Source of the DNA: Arcicella rosea
GTDB lineage: Bacteria; Bacteroidota; Bacteroidia; Cytophagales; Spirosomataceae
DNA length: 64,000 bases
Direction of reading: 5' to 3'
NCBI RefSeq assembly: GCF_014204325.1
Contig: NZ_JACHKT010000008.1
Location: forward strand, 115,452-179,451
Program-made: the position numbers and the translations under genes
Shown here: positions 26,310 through 36,000 of the stretch, in pieces
Position numbering within the stretch: the stretch's first letter is position 1
Layout of the letters: the number at the start of each line of letters is the position of its first letter
The notes under the pieces: model-generated
Told to the model about the DNA's origin: nothing
The model's database searches: none
What the model saw: the letters and a program-made list of their open reading frames with translations, nothing else

Positions 26310-28136
26310 ATGACTATGCAAGAAAAAGGTAATATCTCGATTCATACCGAGAACATTTTCCCGATTATTAAAAAATTCCTTTATTCAGATCACGAAATTT
26401 TCCTTCGTGAATTAGTTTCAAATGCCGTTGATGCTTCACAAAAAATAAAAAGATTAGCTTCAATTGGTGAATATGCTGGTGAGTTGGGTGCATTGAAAGT
26501 GACGGTTTCTTTCGATAAAGAAGCAAAAACTATCACTATTTCAGATGCAGGTTTGGGGATGACCGCCGATGAAATTAAAAAATACATTAATCAAATCGCT
26601 TTTTCGGGTGCTACCGAATTCGTAGAAAAATACAAAGATAAAGGTGATGAAAAAGCCATTATCGGACACTTCGGTTTAGGTTTTTACTCTGCCTTTATGG
26701 TGGCTGAAAGAGTTGATATTATCTCAAAATCTTATCAAGAAGGTGCAGAAGCAGTAAAATGGACTTGCGATGGTTCAACTGAATTTGAAATTTCTGAGGC
26801 TACTCGTGATGCTCGTGGTACTGATATTATTCTTCACGTTGCCGAAGATTCTTTAGAGTTCTTAGAAGAATTCAAATTGAAACAAATTCTTGATAAGTAC
26901 TGTAAATTCTTGCCGATTGAGATTGAATTTCAAGAAAAAATCATCAATAATCCAACGCCAATTTGGACAAAATCTCCTTCTGAATTAACAGATGAAGATT
27001 ACCTTAAATTCTACGAAGAGCTTTATCCATTCTCGGAAAAACCTTTGTTCTGGATTCATTTGAATGTTGATTATCCTTTCAACTTGACGGGTATTCTATA
27101 TTTCCCTAAAGTGAAAAATGAATTACAGTTACAACGTGAAAAAATTCAATTATACAGTCGTCAAGTATTTATTACTGACGAAGTAAAGGACATTGTTCCA
27201 GAGTTCTTGATGCTTTTACACGGTGTAATTGACTCTCCAGATATTCCTTTGAACGTTTCTCGTAGCTTCTTGCAAGCTGATAGTAATGTGAAGAAAATCA
27301 ATTCTTACATCACTAAAAAAGTAGCGGATAAATTAGCAGAATTATTCAAAGCTGACCGTAAAGGTTTTGAAGAGAAATTTGAAAATATCGGACTTTTCGT
27401 AAAATACGGAATGATTTCAGATGAAAAATTCTATGACCGTGCCAAAGATTACTGTTTAGTTCAAAATGTAGATGGCAAGTATTTTACTTTGAACGAATAC
27501 GCAGAGTTTGCTCAAGAGAACCAAAAAGATAAAAACGACGAAGTAATCTATTTATATACAAGTGATGTAAAAGGTCAAGATAGTTTTATCCAGTCTGCTA
27601 AAAAGCGTGGATACGATGTCTTGAAATTGGATTCTGTGTTAGATAGTCACTTTATCAATCAGTTGGAAACTAAATTGGTGAAAACTAATTTAAAAAGAGT
27701 TGACGCTGATACAATTGAAAAGTTGATTGACAAAGGTCTTGCTCTTGATATTGTACTTTCAGAAACTGAAAAAGAAACGGTGAAGAAAGTGTTTGAAGAA
27801 GTAATTAACGACACTACAAAAGTAGTGGCTTTGGAAGCGATGCCAGTGGATGAATTACCTGCCGTGATTACTCAAAACGAATTTATGCGTAGAATGAGCG
27901 ATATGTCACGTGCTGGTGGTGGTGGCGGAATGGGAATGTTCGGTACAATGCCAAATAATTATATTGTTTCGGTGAATGCCAACCACGCCTCTGTTGCTAA
28001 AATTCTTCAAACTACTGATGCTGAAGAGCAGAAAAAATTAGCAAAACAAGTATATGATTTGGCTTTATTGTCGCAAAATATGCTTACTGGTGCAGATTTA
28101 ACAGCCTTTATTCAAAGAACAGCTTTGGCATTGTAA
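26310..28136 (+). CDS. htpG: HSP90-family chaperone HtpG
   Basis: The ATG at 26310 (MTMQEKGNISIHTENIF) is the natural family start; the TTG ten codons upstream is not needed. The N-terminal GHKL ATPase shows LRELVSNAVDASQKI (ATP/Mg-binding Asn), DAGLGM and GHFGLGFYSAF. The middle domain carries the conserved LNVSRSFLQAD segment with the ATP-sensing Arg, and the C-terminal dimerisation domain ends the 608-residue chain, a normal length for bacterial HtpG. It assists folding of client proteins in the cytoplasm. It is monocistronic, followed by a bidirectional terminator. A glycine-rich stretch (AGGGGGMGMFG) before the C-terminal domain is characteristic of Bacteroidota homologues. Confidence 0.97.
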   Translation: MTMQEKGNISIHTENIFPIIKKFLYSDHEIFLRELVSNAVDASQKIKRLASIGEYAGELGALKVTVSFDKEAKTITISDAGLGMTADEIKKYINQIAFSGATEFVEKYKDKGDEKAIIGHFGLGFYSAFMVAERVDIISKSYQEGAEAVKWTCDGSTEFEISEATRDARGTDIILHVAEDSLEFLEEFKLKQILDKYCKFLPIEIEFQEKIINNPTPIWTKSPSELTDEDYLKFYEELYPFSEKPLFWIHLNVDYPFNLTGILYFPKVKNELQLQREKIQLYSRQVFITDEVKDIVPEFLMLLHGVIDSPDIPLNVSRSFLQADSNVKKINSYITKKVADKLAELFKADRKGFEEKFENIGLFVKYGMISDEKFYDRAKDYCLVQNVDGKYFTLNEYAEFAQENQKDKNDEVIYLYTSDVKGQDSFIQSAKKRGYDVLKLDSVLDSHFINQLETKLVKTNLKRVDADTIEKLIDKGLALDIVLSETEKETVKKVFEEVINDTTKVVALEAMPVDELPAVITQNEFMRRMSDMSRAGGGGGMGMFGTMPNNYIVSVNANHASVAKILQTTDAEEQKKLAKQVYDLALLSQNMLTGADLTAFIQRTALAL

Positions 28137-28144
28137 GAGTACAA

Positions 28145-28197
28145 ATTCATGAAAAAGTGCTGTTAGGTTTTACTTAGCAGCACTTTTTTGTGAATTC
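28145..28197. terminator. Bidirectional terminator between htpG and copper ATPase genes
   Basis: Stem AAAAAGTGCTG/CAGCACTTTTT with a loop of about 14 nt and flanking ATTCA/TGAAT pairing; T-tracts on both strands. Confidence 0.85.
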
Positions 28198-28208
28198 AAA
28201 TATAAAAT

Positions 28209-30617
28209 CTACTCCCTATTTTTAAACATTTTTTTGCCTTTTACAACCATTCCGATGGATGCAATTCCTACCAAAGTAATTGAATTTAACGGCATTAAAA
28301 TTGCCGCTACTATCGGTGAAAGTGTTCCTTGAACAGCAAAAGTTAAACCGATACAATTATACATCAACGAAAATACATAACTAAAGCGAATCAGTTTTAA
28401 GGCAAACTTACTGTACTTCAAATAGGAAGGAAGTTCTTTTAAATGTTCTGCTGCAATAATTCCATCACTCATTGGTGTAAAATTCAATGTGTCATCTGTT
28501 ACAGCAATCCCAATTTCTGCTTGTTTTAAAGCACCTGCGTCGTTCAACCCATCGCCAATCATAATTACTTTTTTACCTTCCGCTTGAAGCTTTTTAATAA
28601 ATGAGAGCTTTTCTTGTGGCGTACAGTCAAAATGTAAATACGCTTTGTTTTTAAACCAACTTTCAAGATGCGTTCTTTCACTTTGGTTATCGCCCGAAAG
28701 CAAGTAAGTATCATAATGTTCACCCAAATCTTTAATCGTACCTTCTATATCTTTTCGATAATGATTTGGCAACATAAAATAGCCTAAATATTCATCATCA
28801 ATTGATAAATGAGCGACTGACGCTGAGAAAGATTTAGGTTCAGGTTTTAATGAAGGATTCACAAAAGCACTTGAGCCTAACTTCACAAAATGTCCATGAA
28901 ATTTTCCTTCAATACCTTTTCCAGTTGTTTCATGAAAATCTTCAATCGCTAAAAAGTGTTTTTCCTCAAAGATTTCTTTGATTTTCTGAGAAATCGGGTG
29001 AGAAGAATTATGTGCCAAAGAAACAACTAACATTTCTTCAAAAACCGAAAGCGGACGTTTTCCTTGAAACTGTGGCTTCGCTCCTTCTGAGGTTGTAATT
29101 GTTCCCGTTTTATCAAAAACGATAGTATCGCAATTTGCCATTGTTTCAATGACATCGCCATTTTTTAGATAGAAATGTTGTTTGCCAAGAATTCTTAACC
29201 CATTTCCTAAAGCAAAAGGATAACTCAAGGACAAAGTACAAGGACAAGCAATAATCAAAATCGCAGAAAAAGCATTTAGCATTTTACTGACATCAGTAAA
29301 ATACCAATAAATCGCCACCGAAAAAGCTAAAGTTAGCACGCCAAAAGTAAAGTACTTTCCAACTAGATTAGAGAATGATTTAATCCTACTCTCCTGTTCT
29401 TTCTGAAACGTATCGTTGTTCCAAAGTTGGGTTAAATAACTTTGTGAAACATCTTTCAATACTTCCATTTCAATACTTGCTCCAACTTGTCGCCCGCCTG
29501 CAAAAAGAAAATCGCCTAATTGTTTTCTTTCCAAAGCGGCTTCGCCTGTTACAAAACTGTAGTCGATATTGGCTTCGCCTTTGTATAAAAGTGAATCCGC
29601 AGGAATCAATTCTCCATTTCTAATCAGAATTTTATCACCTTTTTTCAAAGCACTTACCGAAACAGATTCATGTTCACCAAAAACTAATCGAGTAACGGCT
29701 AATGGAAAATATGATTTATAATCCCGTTCAAAAGAAAGAAAATGATACGTTTTTTGCTGAAACCATTTTCCGATTAACAAAAAGAAAATCAACCCAGTAA
29801 CAGAATCAAAATAACCCGCACCATGATTAAAAACGACTTCATAAATTCCTCTAAAAAATGCCACCAAAATACTTAGCAGAATAGGGAAATCAATATTTAC
29901 TATTCCTTTTCTTAGACTTTTATAAACAGATTCAAAGTATCCTGAGGCTGAATAAAATACTACGGGCGTCGCCAAAACAATATTCAAATAACCAAAAAGT
30001 AATTTATAAGTATCGTCTTGTAAACCCAAGTATTCAGGAAAACTAAAAAGCATAATATTGCCCGCACAAAAACCTGCTAAACCTAGCTGAGTAAGTAATT
30101 TTCTATCGTTGGGTCGCTTTTTTTCTTTTACAACATCGTTCAACGACATCAAAGGTTCGTAGCCAACTGCACTTAGTAACTCAGCCAACTGACGAAAAGT
30201 GATACCGTTTTCTGCTACATGATGCTTGAAAGTAACGGCTACTTGTTTCTTCAAAAAATCAACTTGCGAACGTTCAATTCCTTCATGTAAACGATATAAG
30301 TTTTCGAGTAAATACAAACACGAACTACAGTGAATCGTTGGAATATAAAAAGTGATTTTCGAGATACTTTCGTTTTGAAAATCTAAGAGTGTTTTAGCAA
30401 TTTCTGGATTATCTAAAAACTCAAAACGTGAAATTTGTGGCGTATTACCAGATTTTTCTTCGATTTGGTAATAATTACAAAGATTGTTTTGGTCAAGAAT
30501 TTCATACACAGTTTTACAACCGTCACAGCAAAAATACTTTTCTTCAAGATGAATATGGTCGTCGGGGCATTCGTTTCCGCAGTGAAAACAGAGTTGCGCA
30601 GTATCAGTAGCAATCAT
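28209..30617 (-). CDS. ccoI: CcoI/FixI-type copper-transporting P1B ATPase
   Basis: The 802-residue protein begins with the extra N-terminal metal-binding region typical of CcoI/FixI (CFHCGNECPDD, YFCCDGCKTVYEIL), then an HMA domain with HCSSCLYLLENL. It has the membrane helix with the ion-selecting CPC in IIACPCTLSLSYPFAL, the actuator loop with TGEA, the phosphorylation motif FDKTGTIT and the hinge GDGLNDAGAL. It should deliver Cu(I) across the inner membrane for assembly of cbb3-type cytochrome oxidase. No oxidase genes are in the window. The divergent FNR/CRP regulator next door fits a microaerobic role. The symbol is by architecture; a general copper exporter is the alternative. Confidence 0.9.
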   Translation of the reverse strand: MIATDTAQLCFHCGNECPDDHIHLEEKYFCCDGCKTVYEILDQNNLCNYYQIEEKSGNTPQISRFEFLDNPEIAKTLLDFQNESISKITFYIPTIHCSSCLYLLENLYRLHEGIERSQVDFLKKQVAVTFKHHVAENGITFRQLAELLSAVGYEPLMSLNDVVKEKKRPNDRKLLTQLGLAGFCAGNIMLFSFPEYLGLQDDTYKLLFGYLNIVLATPVVFYSASGYFESVYKSLRKGIVNIDFPILLSILVAFFRGIYEVVFNHGAGYFDSVTGLIFFLLIGKWFQQKTYHFLSFERDYKSYFPLAVTRLVFGEHESVSVSALKKGDKILIRNGELIPADSLLYKGEANIDYSFVTGEAALERKQLGDFLFAGGRQVGASIEMEVLKDVSQSYLTQLWNNDTFQKEQESRIKSFSNLVGKYFTFGVLTLAFSVAIYWYFTDVSKMLNAFSAILIIACPCTLSLSYPFALGNGLRILGKQHFYLKNGDVIETMANCDTIVFDKTGTITTSEGAKPQFQGKRPLSVFEEMLVVSLAHNSSHPISQKIKEIFEEKHFLAIEDFHETTGKGIEGKFHGHFVKLGSSAFVNPSLKPEPKSFSASVAHLSIDDEYLGYFMLPNHYRKDIEGTIKDLGEHYDTYLLSGDNQSERTHLESWFKNKAYLHFDCTPQEKLSFIKKLQAEGKKVIMIGDGLNDAGALKQAEIGIAVTDDTLNFTPMSDGIIAAEHLKELPSYLKYSKFALKLIRFSYVFSLMYNCIGLTFAVQGTLSPIVAAILMPLNSITLVGIASIGMVVKGKKMFKNRE

Positions 30618-30742
30618 GAGAATGGCGTTTATTTTTGAGCGAAAAGACTGATGCTCAATATCAAAAACTCAATTTATTGTTTTGATTCATCAAAGTTCAG
30701 CTTTAGCAATAAGCCAAAGAATGAGTAAAGCAATTGTTAAAA

Positions 30743-30756
30743 CTGATAAAAGTCAT
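30743..30756. promoter_or_regulatory. FNR/CRP-like palindrome upstream of the regulator gene
   Basis: CTGAT-AAAA-GTCAT, two mismatches from TTGAT-N4-ATCAA, lying 51 bp before the FNR-like start and in the divergent region with ccoI. The spacer is identical to the site at 31575. Confidence 0.4.
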
Positions 30757-30806
30757 TTACAAAGGTGGGATTAAGACGCAATTTCGGGGATATTAATCCC
30801 GAAAAA

Positions 30807-31502
30807 ATGATGAATCCTAGTTGTAATACATGCGAATTCAAGAATTCGTCTCTCTTTAAAAACTGTTCTTCTGATGAATTAAATCATTTAAACGATAACA
30901 AATGTTTTAATGTCTATAAAAAAGGTCAAGTGATTTTTCATGAAGGAAATCGCCCATTGGGGCTTTTTTGCGTGTTCAATGGCAAAGTAAAAGTAAGTCG
31001 CTTAGGCTCAGACGGAAAAGAACAAGTAATTAGATTAGTAAAAAAAGGTGATACTTTGGGCTATCGTTCTTTGATTGAAAATTCAAAATATAGTGCTTCT
31101 GCCATTGCTTTAGACGATACTGAAGCCTGTTTTATTTCGGCTTCAGAATTTAATCATCTTATTGATAGCAATGTAAAGGTCGCTAGTGATTTGATGCGAA
31201 TGCTTGCCAAAGTATTGGGCGATACGCAAGATAAATTGGTTCACTTAGCGATGAAGCCTGTACGAGAACGCTTGGCGGAGGCTTTGCTGTTATTAAAAAG
31301 CACTTACGACGACAAAAAATCAGAGCATTTTTCTATTTCAATTTCCAGAGAAGACCTTTCATCCATTGTTGGCACTGCTAAAGAAACCGTCATTCGTTTT
31401 CTTTCAGAATTCAAAGAAGAAGGCATTGTAAGTACTCGTGGCAGTGAAATCACCATTCTCAGGGCTGATAAATTATTGCAAATAAGTAGCTTGTACGATT
31501 AG
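30807..31502 (+). CDS. FNR/CRP-family transcription regulator
   Basis: The ATG at 30807 is preferred to a GTG 14 codons earlier. After a short Cys-bearing N-terminus (CNTCEFKNSSLFKNC) come a cyclic-nucleotide-binding-type beta-roll (about 25-140; GQVIFHEGNRPLGLFCVFNGKVK) and a C-terminal winged helix (about 150-225) with the recognition helix SREDLSSIVGTAKETVIRFLSEF, whose pattern ET..R matches FNR/CRP regulators that read TGA-type half sites. The N-terminal Cys could hold an iron-sulfur cluster, but four well-placed Cys are not clear. It is transcribed divergently from ccoI and precedes two stress genes, so it is probably the local redox or oxygen regulator. Confidence 0.9.
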   Translation: MMNPSCNTCEFKNSSLFKNCSSDELNHLNDNKCFNVYKKGQVIFHEGNRPLGLFCVFNGKVKVSRLGSDGKEQVIRLVKKGDTLGYRSLIENSKYSASAIALDDTEACFISASEFNHLIDSNVKVASDLMRMLAKVLGDTQDKLVHLAMKPVRERLAEALLLLKSTYDDKKSEHFSISISREDLSSIVGTAKETVIRFLSEFKEEGIVSTRGSEITILRADKLLQISSLYD

Positions 31503-31574
31503 CCAATAGCTTGCGGTAAATAAGTCTTATCAGTTTTTGTTAGTTAAAGTGGGCTTATTTTATCAGTACTTGTA

Positions 31575-31588
31575 TTGATAAAAATCAT
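31575..31588. promoter_or_regulatory. FNR/CRP-like box before the cNMP-domain gene
   Basis: TTGAT-AAAA-ATCAT matches the FNR consensus TTGAT-N4-ATCAA except at the last base. It lies 52 bp upstream of the 31641 start. Confidence 0.6.
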
Positions 31589-31640
31589 TTCAGTGAAGTA
31601 GGCAAAGCACTAACTTGTCGCCAGATTAATAAAAATCAAC

Positions 31641-32006
31641 ATGAACGAAGCAGAAAAAGTTATATTGTCTAGTGGTATTCAACTAAGTTTTAAACAAGGT
31701 GACTATCTATACCGAAAAGGGCAAAATCCCGATTACGTTTTTTACATTAAAGATGGTAGTGTAGAATTAAAAGATGGTTTGAAAAAGACAATCGTCTTGA
31801 AAAACAAGAAGTACTTTTTAGGTTTAGAAGAAATGCTTTTAGACAAAGATCATCTTTACAGCGTAAAAGTCTTAGAGCATTCTATCTTTCTTATTTTTGA
31901 AAAATCATTGATAGATGCCTTGATTTATGAACACACCGATATCAGAAGGTATTTTATGATGAGTATCTGTAATCAATTAGAAGAAAGCAACACTGTTTTT
32001 GAATAA
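31641..32006 (+). CDS. Stand-alone cyclic-nucleotide-binding-fold protein
   Basis: The 121 residues form only the beta-roll of the CRP/FNR sensor domain (LSFKQGDYLYRKGQNPDYVFYIKDGSVELKDG, then the strand ILKNKKYFLGLEEML). No DNA-binding domain follows, and the gene ends with a stop rather than a frameshift. The PBC segment that contacts cAMP (GE....RSA) is not evident, so it probably senses something else or acts by protein contact. An FNR-like box lies upstream, and the UspA gene follows 100 bp later. Confidence 0.78.
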   Translation: MNEAEKVILSSGIQLSFKQGDYLYRKGQNPDYVFYIKDGSVELKDGLKKTIVLKNKKYFLGLEEMLLDKDHLYSVKVLEHSIFLIFEKSLIDALIYEHTDIRRYFMMSICNQLEESNTVFE

Positions 32007-32014
32007 AAATCATA

Positions 32015-32028
32015 GCTGATAAATATCA
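32015..32028. promoter_or_regulatory. FNR/CRP-like box before the uspA gene
   Basis: CTGAT-AAAT-ATCAT, two mismatches (first and last base) from TTGAT-N4-ATCAA, 78 bp before the UspA start. Confidence 0.5.
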
Positions 32029-32106
32029 TTTTTTCTTCAGAGTACAGTCATAATTTTCTAGTCATAAATCAAGGAACTTTCGGACATAAATTTTAATTTC
32101 AATTTT

Positions 32107-32940
32107 ATGAAAACAATCCTTTTTCCTACTGATTTTAGTGATAATGCAAAACATGCCGCACAATATGCAGGAATGTTGGCAAGGTTATTTAATGCAAAAA
32201 TAGTTTTATTAAATGTATATAGTATTCCTACCATTTCTGAATATCAATTGCCCTCTGAAATTGAAGATTTTATTATTAGAAACAGAAAAGAAGCAGAACA
32301 AAATCTTCAGAGCTTCACTGCACATTTTATCGAAAAAACAGGTTTAGTTTCAGAGAGAATCACCCAGCGAGTTGAGTACGGATTAGCTACAGATAAAATT
32401 ATAAACATTGCCAATCAGCTTAAAGTTGATTTGATTGTGATGGGAACCCAAGGAGCAAGTAATATTTTTGAACGCTGGTTAGGTACTCATTCACAAGAAG
32501 TAATGAAAATGGCAAACTGCCCAGTGTGGGTTATACCAGCAGATTCGCCAATTAATTATCCACAAAATTTACTATATGCTGCCGATTTTCAAGGCGATGA
32601 AGTGGCTGCTATTGAAAACCTTTTAAGCATTACCAAACCATTAGGTATAAAATGCAAAGTAGTGCATGTACATGATTACTTTGAACCCAATGTTGGACAT
32701 GCTGTTCAAGAAATGATAAGTTTATTAGAAGATAAATTTGAGAAAGAAGATTTAGTTGTAAAGTGTATCAATCGTGCTGAAATAATAGATGGTTTAGAAA
32801 CTTATATCAAAAATCAGCAGCCTGATGTAATTGTTTTAGCAAACCACGATAAATCTTTATTAGATAAATTTTTCAATGATAGCGTTACCAAACATTTTGT
32901 TCAAAAAGGGAAATTGCCACTTTTAATTTTTAAAAAATAG
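32107..32940 (+). CDS. Universal stress protein with two Usp domains
   Basis: The 277 residues hold two tandem UspA folds. The first (about 1-145) begins MKTILFPTDFSDNAKHAAQY and ends with the nucleotide-loop region VMGTQGASNIFERWLGTHSQEV and CPVWVIP. The second (about 150-277) is shorter and more divergent (LLYAADFQGDEVAAIENLLS ... KGKLPLLIFKK), without a clear G-2x-G-9x-G loop. Double-domain Usp proteins of this kind are common in Bacteroidota and are often induced under oxygen limitation, consistent with the FNR-like box upstream. Cytoplasmic; partner unknown. Confidence 0.92.
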   Translation: MKTILFPTDFSDNAKHAAQYAGMLARLFNAKIVLLNVYSIPTISEYQLPSEIEDFIIRNRKEAEQNLQSFTAHFIEKTGLVSERITQRVEYGLATDKIINIANQLKVDLIVMGTQGASNIFERWLGTHSQEVMKMANCPVWVIPADSPINYPQNLLYAADFQGDEVAAIENLLSITKPLGIKCKVVHVHDYFEPNVGHAVQEMISLLEDKFEKEDLVVKCINRAEIIDGLETYIKNQQPDVIVLANHDKSLLDKFFNDSVTKHFVQKGKLPLLIFKK

Positions 32941-32950
32941 TAAAACACAA

Positions 32951-32996
32951 AAGCGTTATTCTATGATTCATTCATAAAATAACGCTTATTTTTTGG
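32951..32996. terminator. Bidirectional terminator
   Basis: Stem AAGCGTTATT/AATAACGCTT with an inner TATGA/TCATA pairing and T-tract ATTTTTT on the plus strand; A-rich flank gives a T-tract on the minus strand. It lies between convergent uspA and the hybrid kinase. Confidence 0.8.
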
Positions 32997-33004
32997 TGTC
33001 TTTC

Positions 33005-36000
33005 TTATACTTCTTGCGTATTATTCTCTTTGATTCTTCCGGCCCATTTCTCCAACAATTTCACAAAAGCTTCTAGTTGAAATGGTTTTCCTAAGTAATC
33101 ATCCATACCAGCCTCATCACATTCTTCCTGACAATCGTTCATCATATTAGCAGTCATTGCTACGATAATTGGTTGTATGATTCCAGTATTTTGTCTGATT
33201 TTGGTTGAGGCTTCCAATCCGTCCATTACAGGCATTTGCAAATCCATCAAAACAATATCATAATGTTTTTTATCGAATGCTTCTAATGCCAAAAGTCCAT
33301 TTTCAGCTAAATCGGCTTCATAACCCAATTTACTCAATACTTTTAAAGTAAATTTTTGGTTCATCGGATTATCCTCAGCTACCAAAATAGATACGGGGAA
33401 TCGTTCTGCAAAATCATTCGCCAATTTTTGAACGACAGGCTGGGTAGTTGTCTTATCTGTCAAAGCTTTATCTTCATTTATCATTAAACTTGTAAGTACA
33501 TTTTTATGTAAAATATGTTGCTTTACAGGTTTCGTTAATACTGAACAAAATAAATCTGGGTATTCTTTATGCTGATAGTCAGCGATAGAACTAAGCAACA
33601 TTAATGGTAATTTCTGTTGAATAGACCTAATTTTCAAAGCTAGTTGAATACCATCCATTTCTGGCATTTGCATGTCTGTAATCACCATGCTCAACTCTTT
33701 CTCATTTTCTAAAATCTCTAATGCTTCACTTCCTGATGAAGCAATCAGCGGAATCATTTTCCATTGTTCTAATTGTCCTTTCAAAATACTCCTATTAGTT
33801 GAATTATCATCCACTACAAGTACTTTTTTATTTTGTAAAAATTCCGCTTTAGGTAAAATAGGACTAACAATTTCAGGTGCTGTACTTCTTGATACTTGCA
33901 TTGAGAAAGTAAAAGTAGCACCTTCTCCAAATTCACTTTCTACACTCAATTCACCCCCCATTAAATTAACTAGTTTTTCGCTTATGACTAAGCCCAACCC
34001 AGTACCACCATATCGGCGAGTTGTGGATGAATCAACCTGTGAGAAAGCTTTAAATAATCTATCAATTTTATCAGCTGGAATACCAATACCAGTATCAATC
34101 ACCTGAAAACCAATTTGTAATGGGCTTCCTATTTCATTTTTCATCATAAAAACTCTGATGAAAATTTCTCCTTTTTCCGTAAATTTAATAGCATTACCTA
34201 CTAAATTCAACAATACTTGTCTTAATCTTAAAGTATCTCCAACCACTTGGTCAGGAACATCGGCTTCGATTTGGCACAACAAATCTAATTTTAAAGAAGC
34301 TGCTTTCACTGCAAATACGTCAAGGATTTCCTCTATACATACTCTTAAATTAAAATCTTTGGCTTCTAATTCCATTTTGCCAGATTCAATTTTAGAAAAG
34401 TCGAGAATATCGTTAATAACCGTCAGCAAATCATCTCCACAAGCATGAATTGTTTTAGAATAATTACGTTGTTCTTCGTCCAATTGAGTTTCTTCCAATA
34501 ATGATGCTACCCCAATAATCCCATTCAAAGGAGTACGAATTTCATGACTCATGGTTGCCAAGAAAATACTTTTAGCTTTGTTGGCTTGTTCTGCCTCTTT
34601 CCTCGCTTTTCTTTCATCAGCAGTTGACTGCATCAATTGAGCTGTTCTTAATTTCACTTCTTTTTCAAGCTGTATTTTCTTGATACTTATTATACCAATT
34701 CTATAACGATAAAAGGCAAATGCACCACTAACTACTAACAACACTACTAAAAATCTAAACCAAAGTGTCATCCAAAAAGGTGGTGTGATAATCAAATTGA
34801 TAGCAATCCCATCTTCATTCCAAAGGCCATCATTATTTGATGCTTTTACCCTAAAAACATAATTCCCTGGATCTAAATTAGTGTAGGTCGCTCCACGTTT
34901 GTTACCGATATAACTCCATTCTTTATCAAAACCTTCTAATTTGTAAGCATATTGGTTTTTTTCGGCTAAAGTATAATTCAATGCAGCAAATTCAAATGAA
35001 AATACTGATTGTTTCCTATCAAGAATAATCGTTTTGGTTTCGTTAATATGATTAGCAAGCGGAGATTTATTCCCAATTTCCACAGCCTTGTTAAAAATAT
35101 AAAAATTGGTAATGTAAACTGGCGGAACGAATGGATTATCAATTACTTTACGGGGATCAAAAACATTAAAACCATTTTGTCCACCAAAGTAAATTTTACC
35201 ATCAGAAGTTTTTAAATAAGAATGTGTTTTGAATTCATTTCCTTGTAACCCATCAGAAATATCATAATTCTTAAAAGTCTTATTTTGGTAATTAAATCTC
35301 GAAATTCCTTTATTGGTACTTATCCAAAAAAAGCCATCATTGTCTTTCACAATTCCATTAATGACATCGTTGGGAAGACCATCTTTCTCAGAAATTTTTG
35401 TAAAGGTATTTGTATTAGGGTCAAAAATATTTAATCCACTTCCTGTACCAATCCATAATTTCCCATTCTCAAATTCGGTTATCTCATTCACTAAATTATC
35501 ACATAGACTATTTGATTGCCTTGGATTGTGTTTATAATGAATAAATTTTTTCGTTTGGATGTCAAATTTATCTAAACCATTATCCGTACCAATCCAAATA
35601 TTACCTTTAGGGTCTTCCCAAAGTGCACTAACCACATTATCGCAAAGTGTAGAATTATCTTTAGGGTTGTTGATATACTGAGTAAACTTTTTGGTTTGTC
35701 TATCAAAATAATTTAATCCTCCACGCCAAGTACCAATCCACAGATTCCCTTTTTTATCTTTAATAATAATATTTACACTTTTTGATGACAAAGCATTTAT
35801 GTCATTATCAACTGGTAAATGATGGGTAAATTCACCCGTTTTAGTATTAAATAAGTCAATACCTCCTCTGTGATAGCCCAATGCAAGTAGATTTTTTTCT
35901 ACTTCTAATACTGTAATTATATAATCTGTACTTGGTGAATTTGGATTATTATTCTGATGTTTAAAGGCAGTAAATTGTTTTGTTCTTGGATTGAATTTAT

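Noticed and set aside
30743..30756. Perfect FNR site between ccoI and the regulator
   Set aside because: TTGATTCATCAA near 30684 has the right halves but only 2 bp between them; the 30743 site has two mismatches, so only a tentative call is made.
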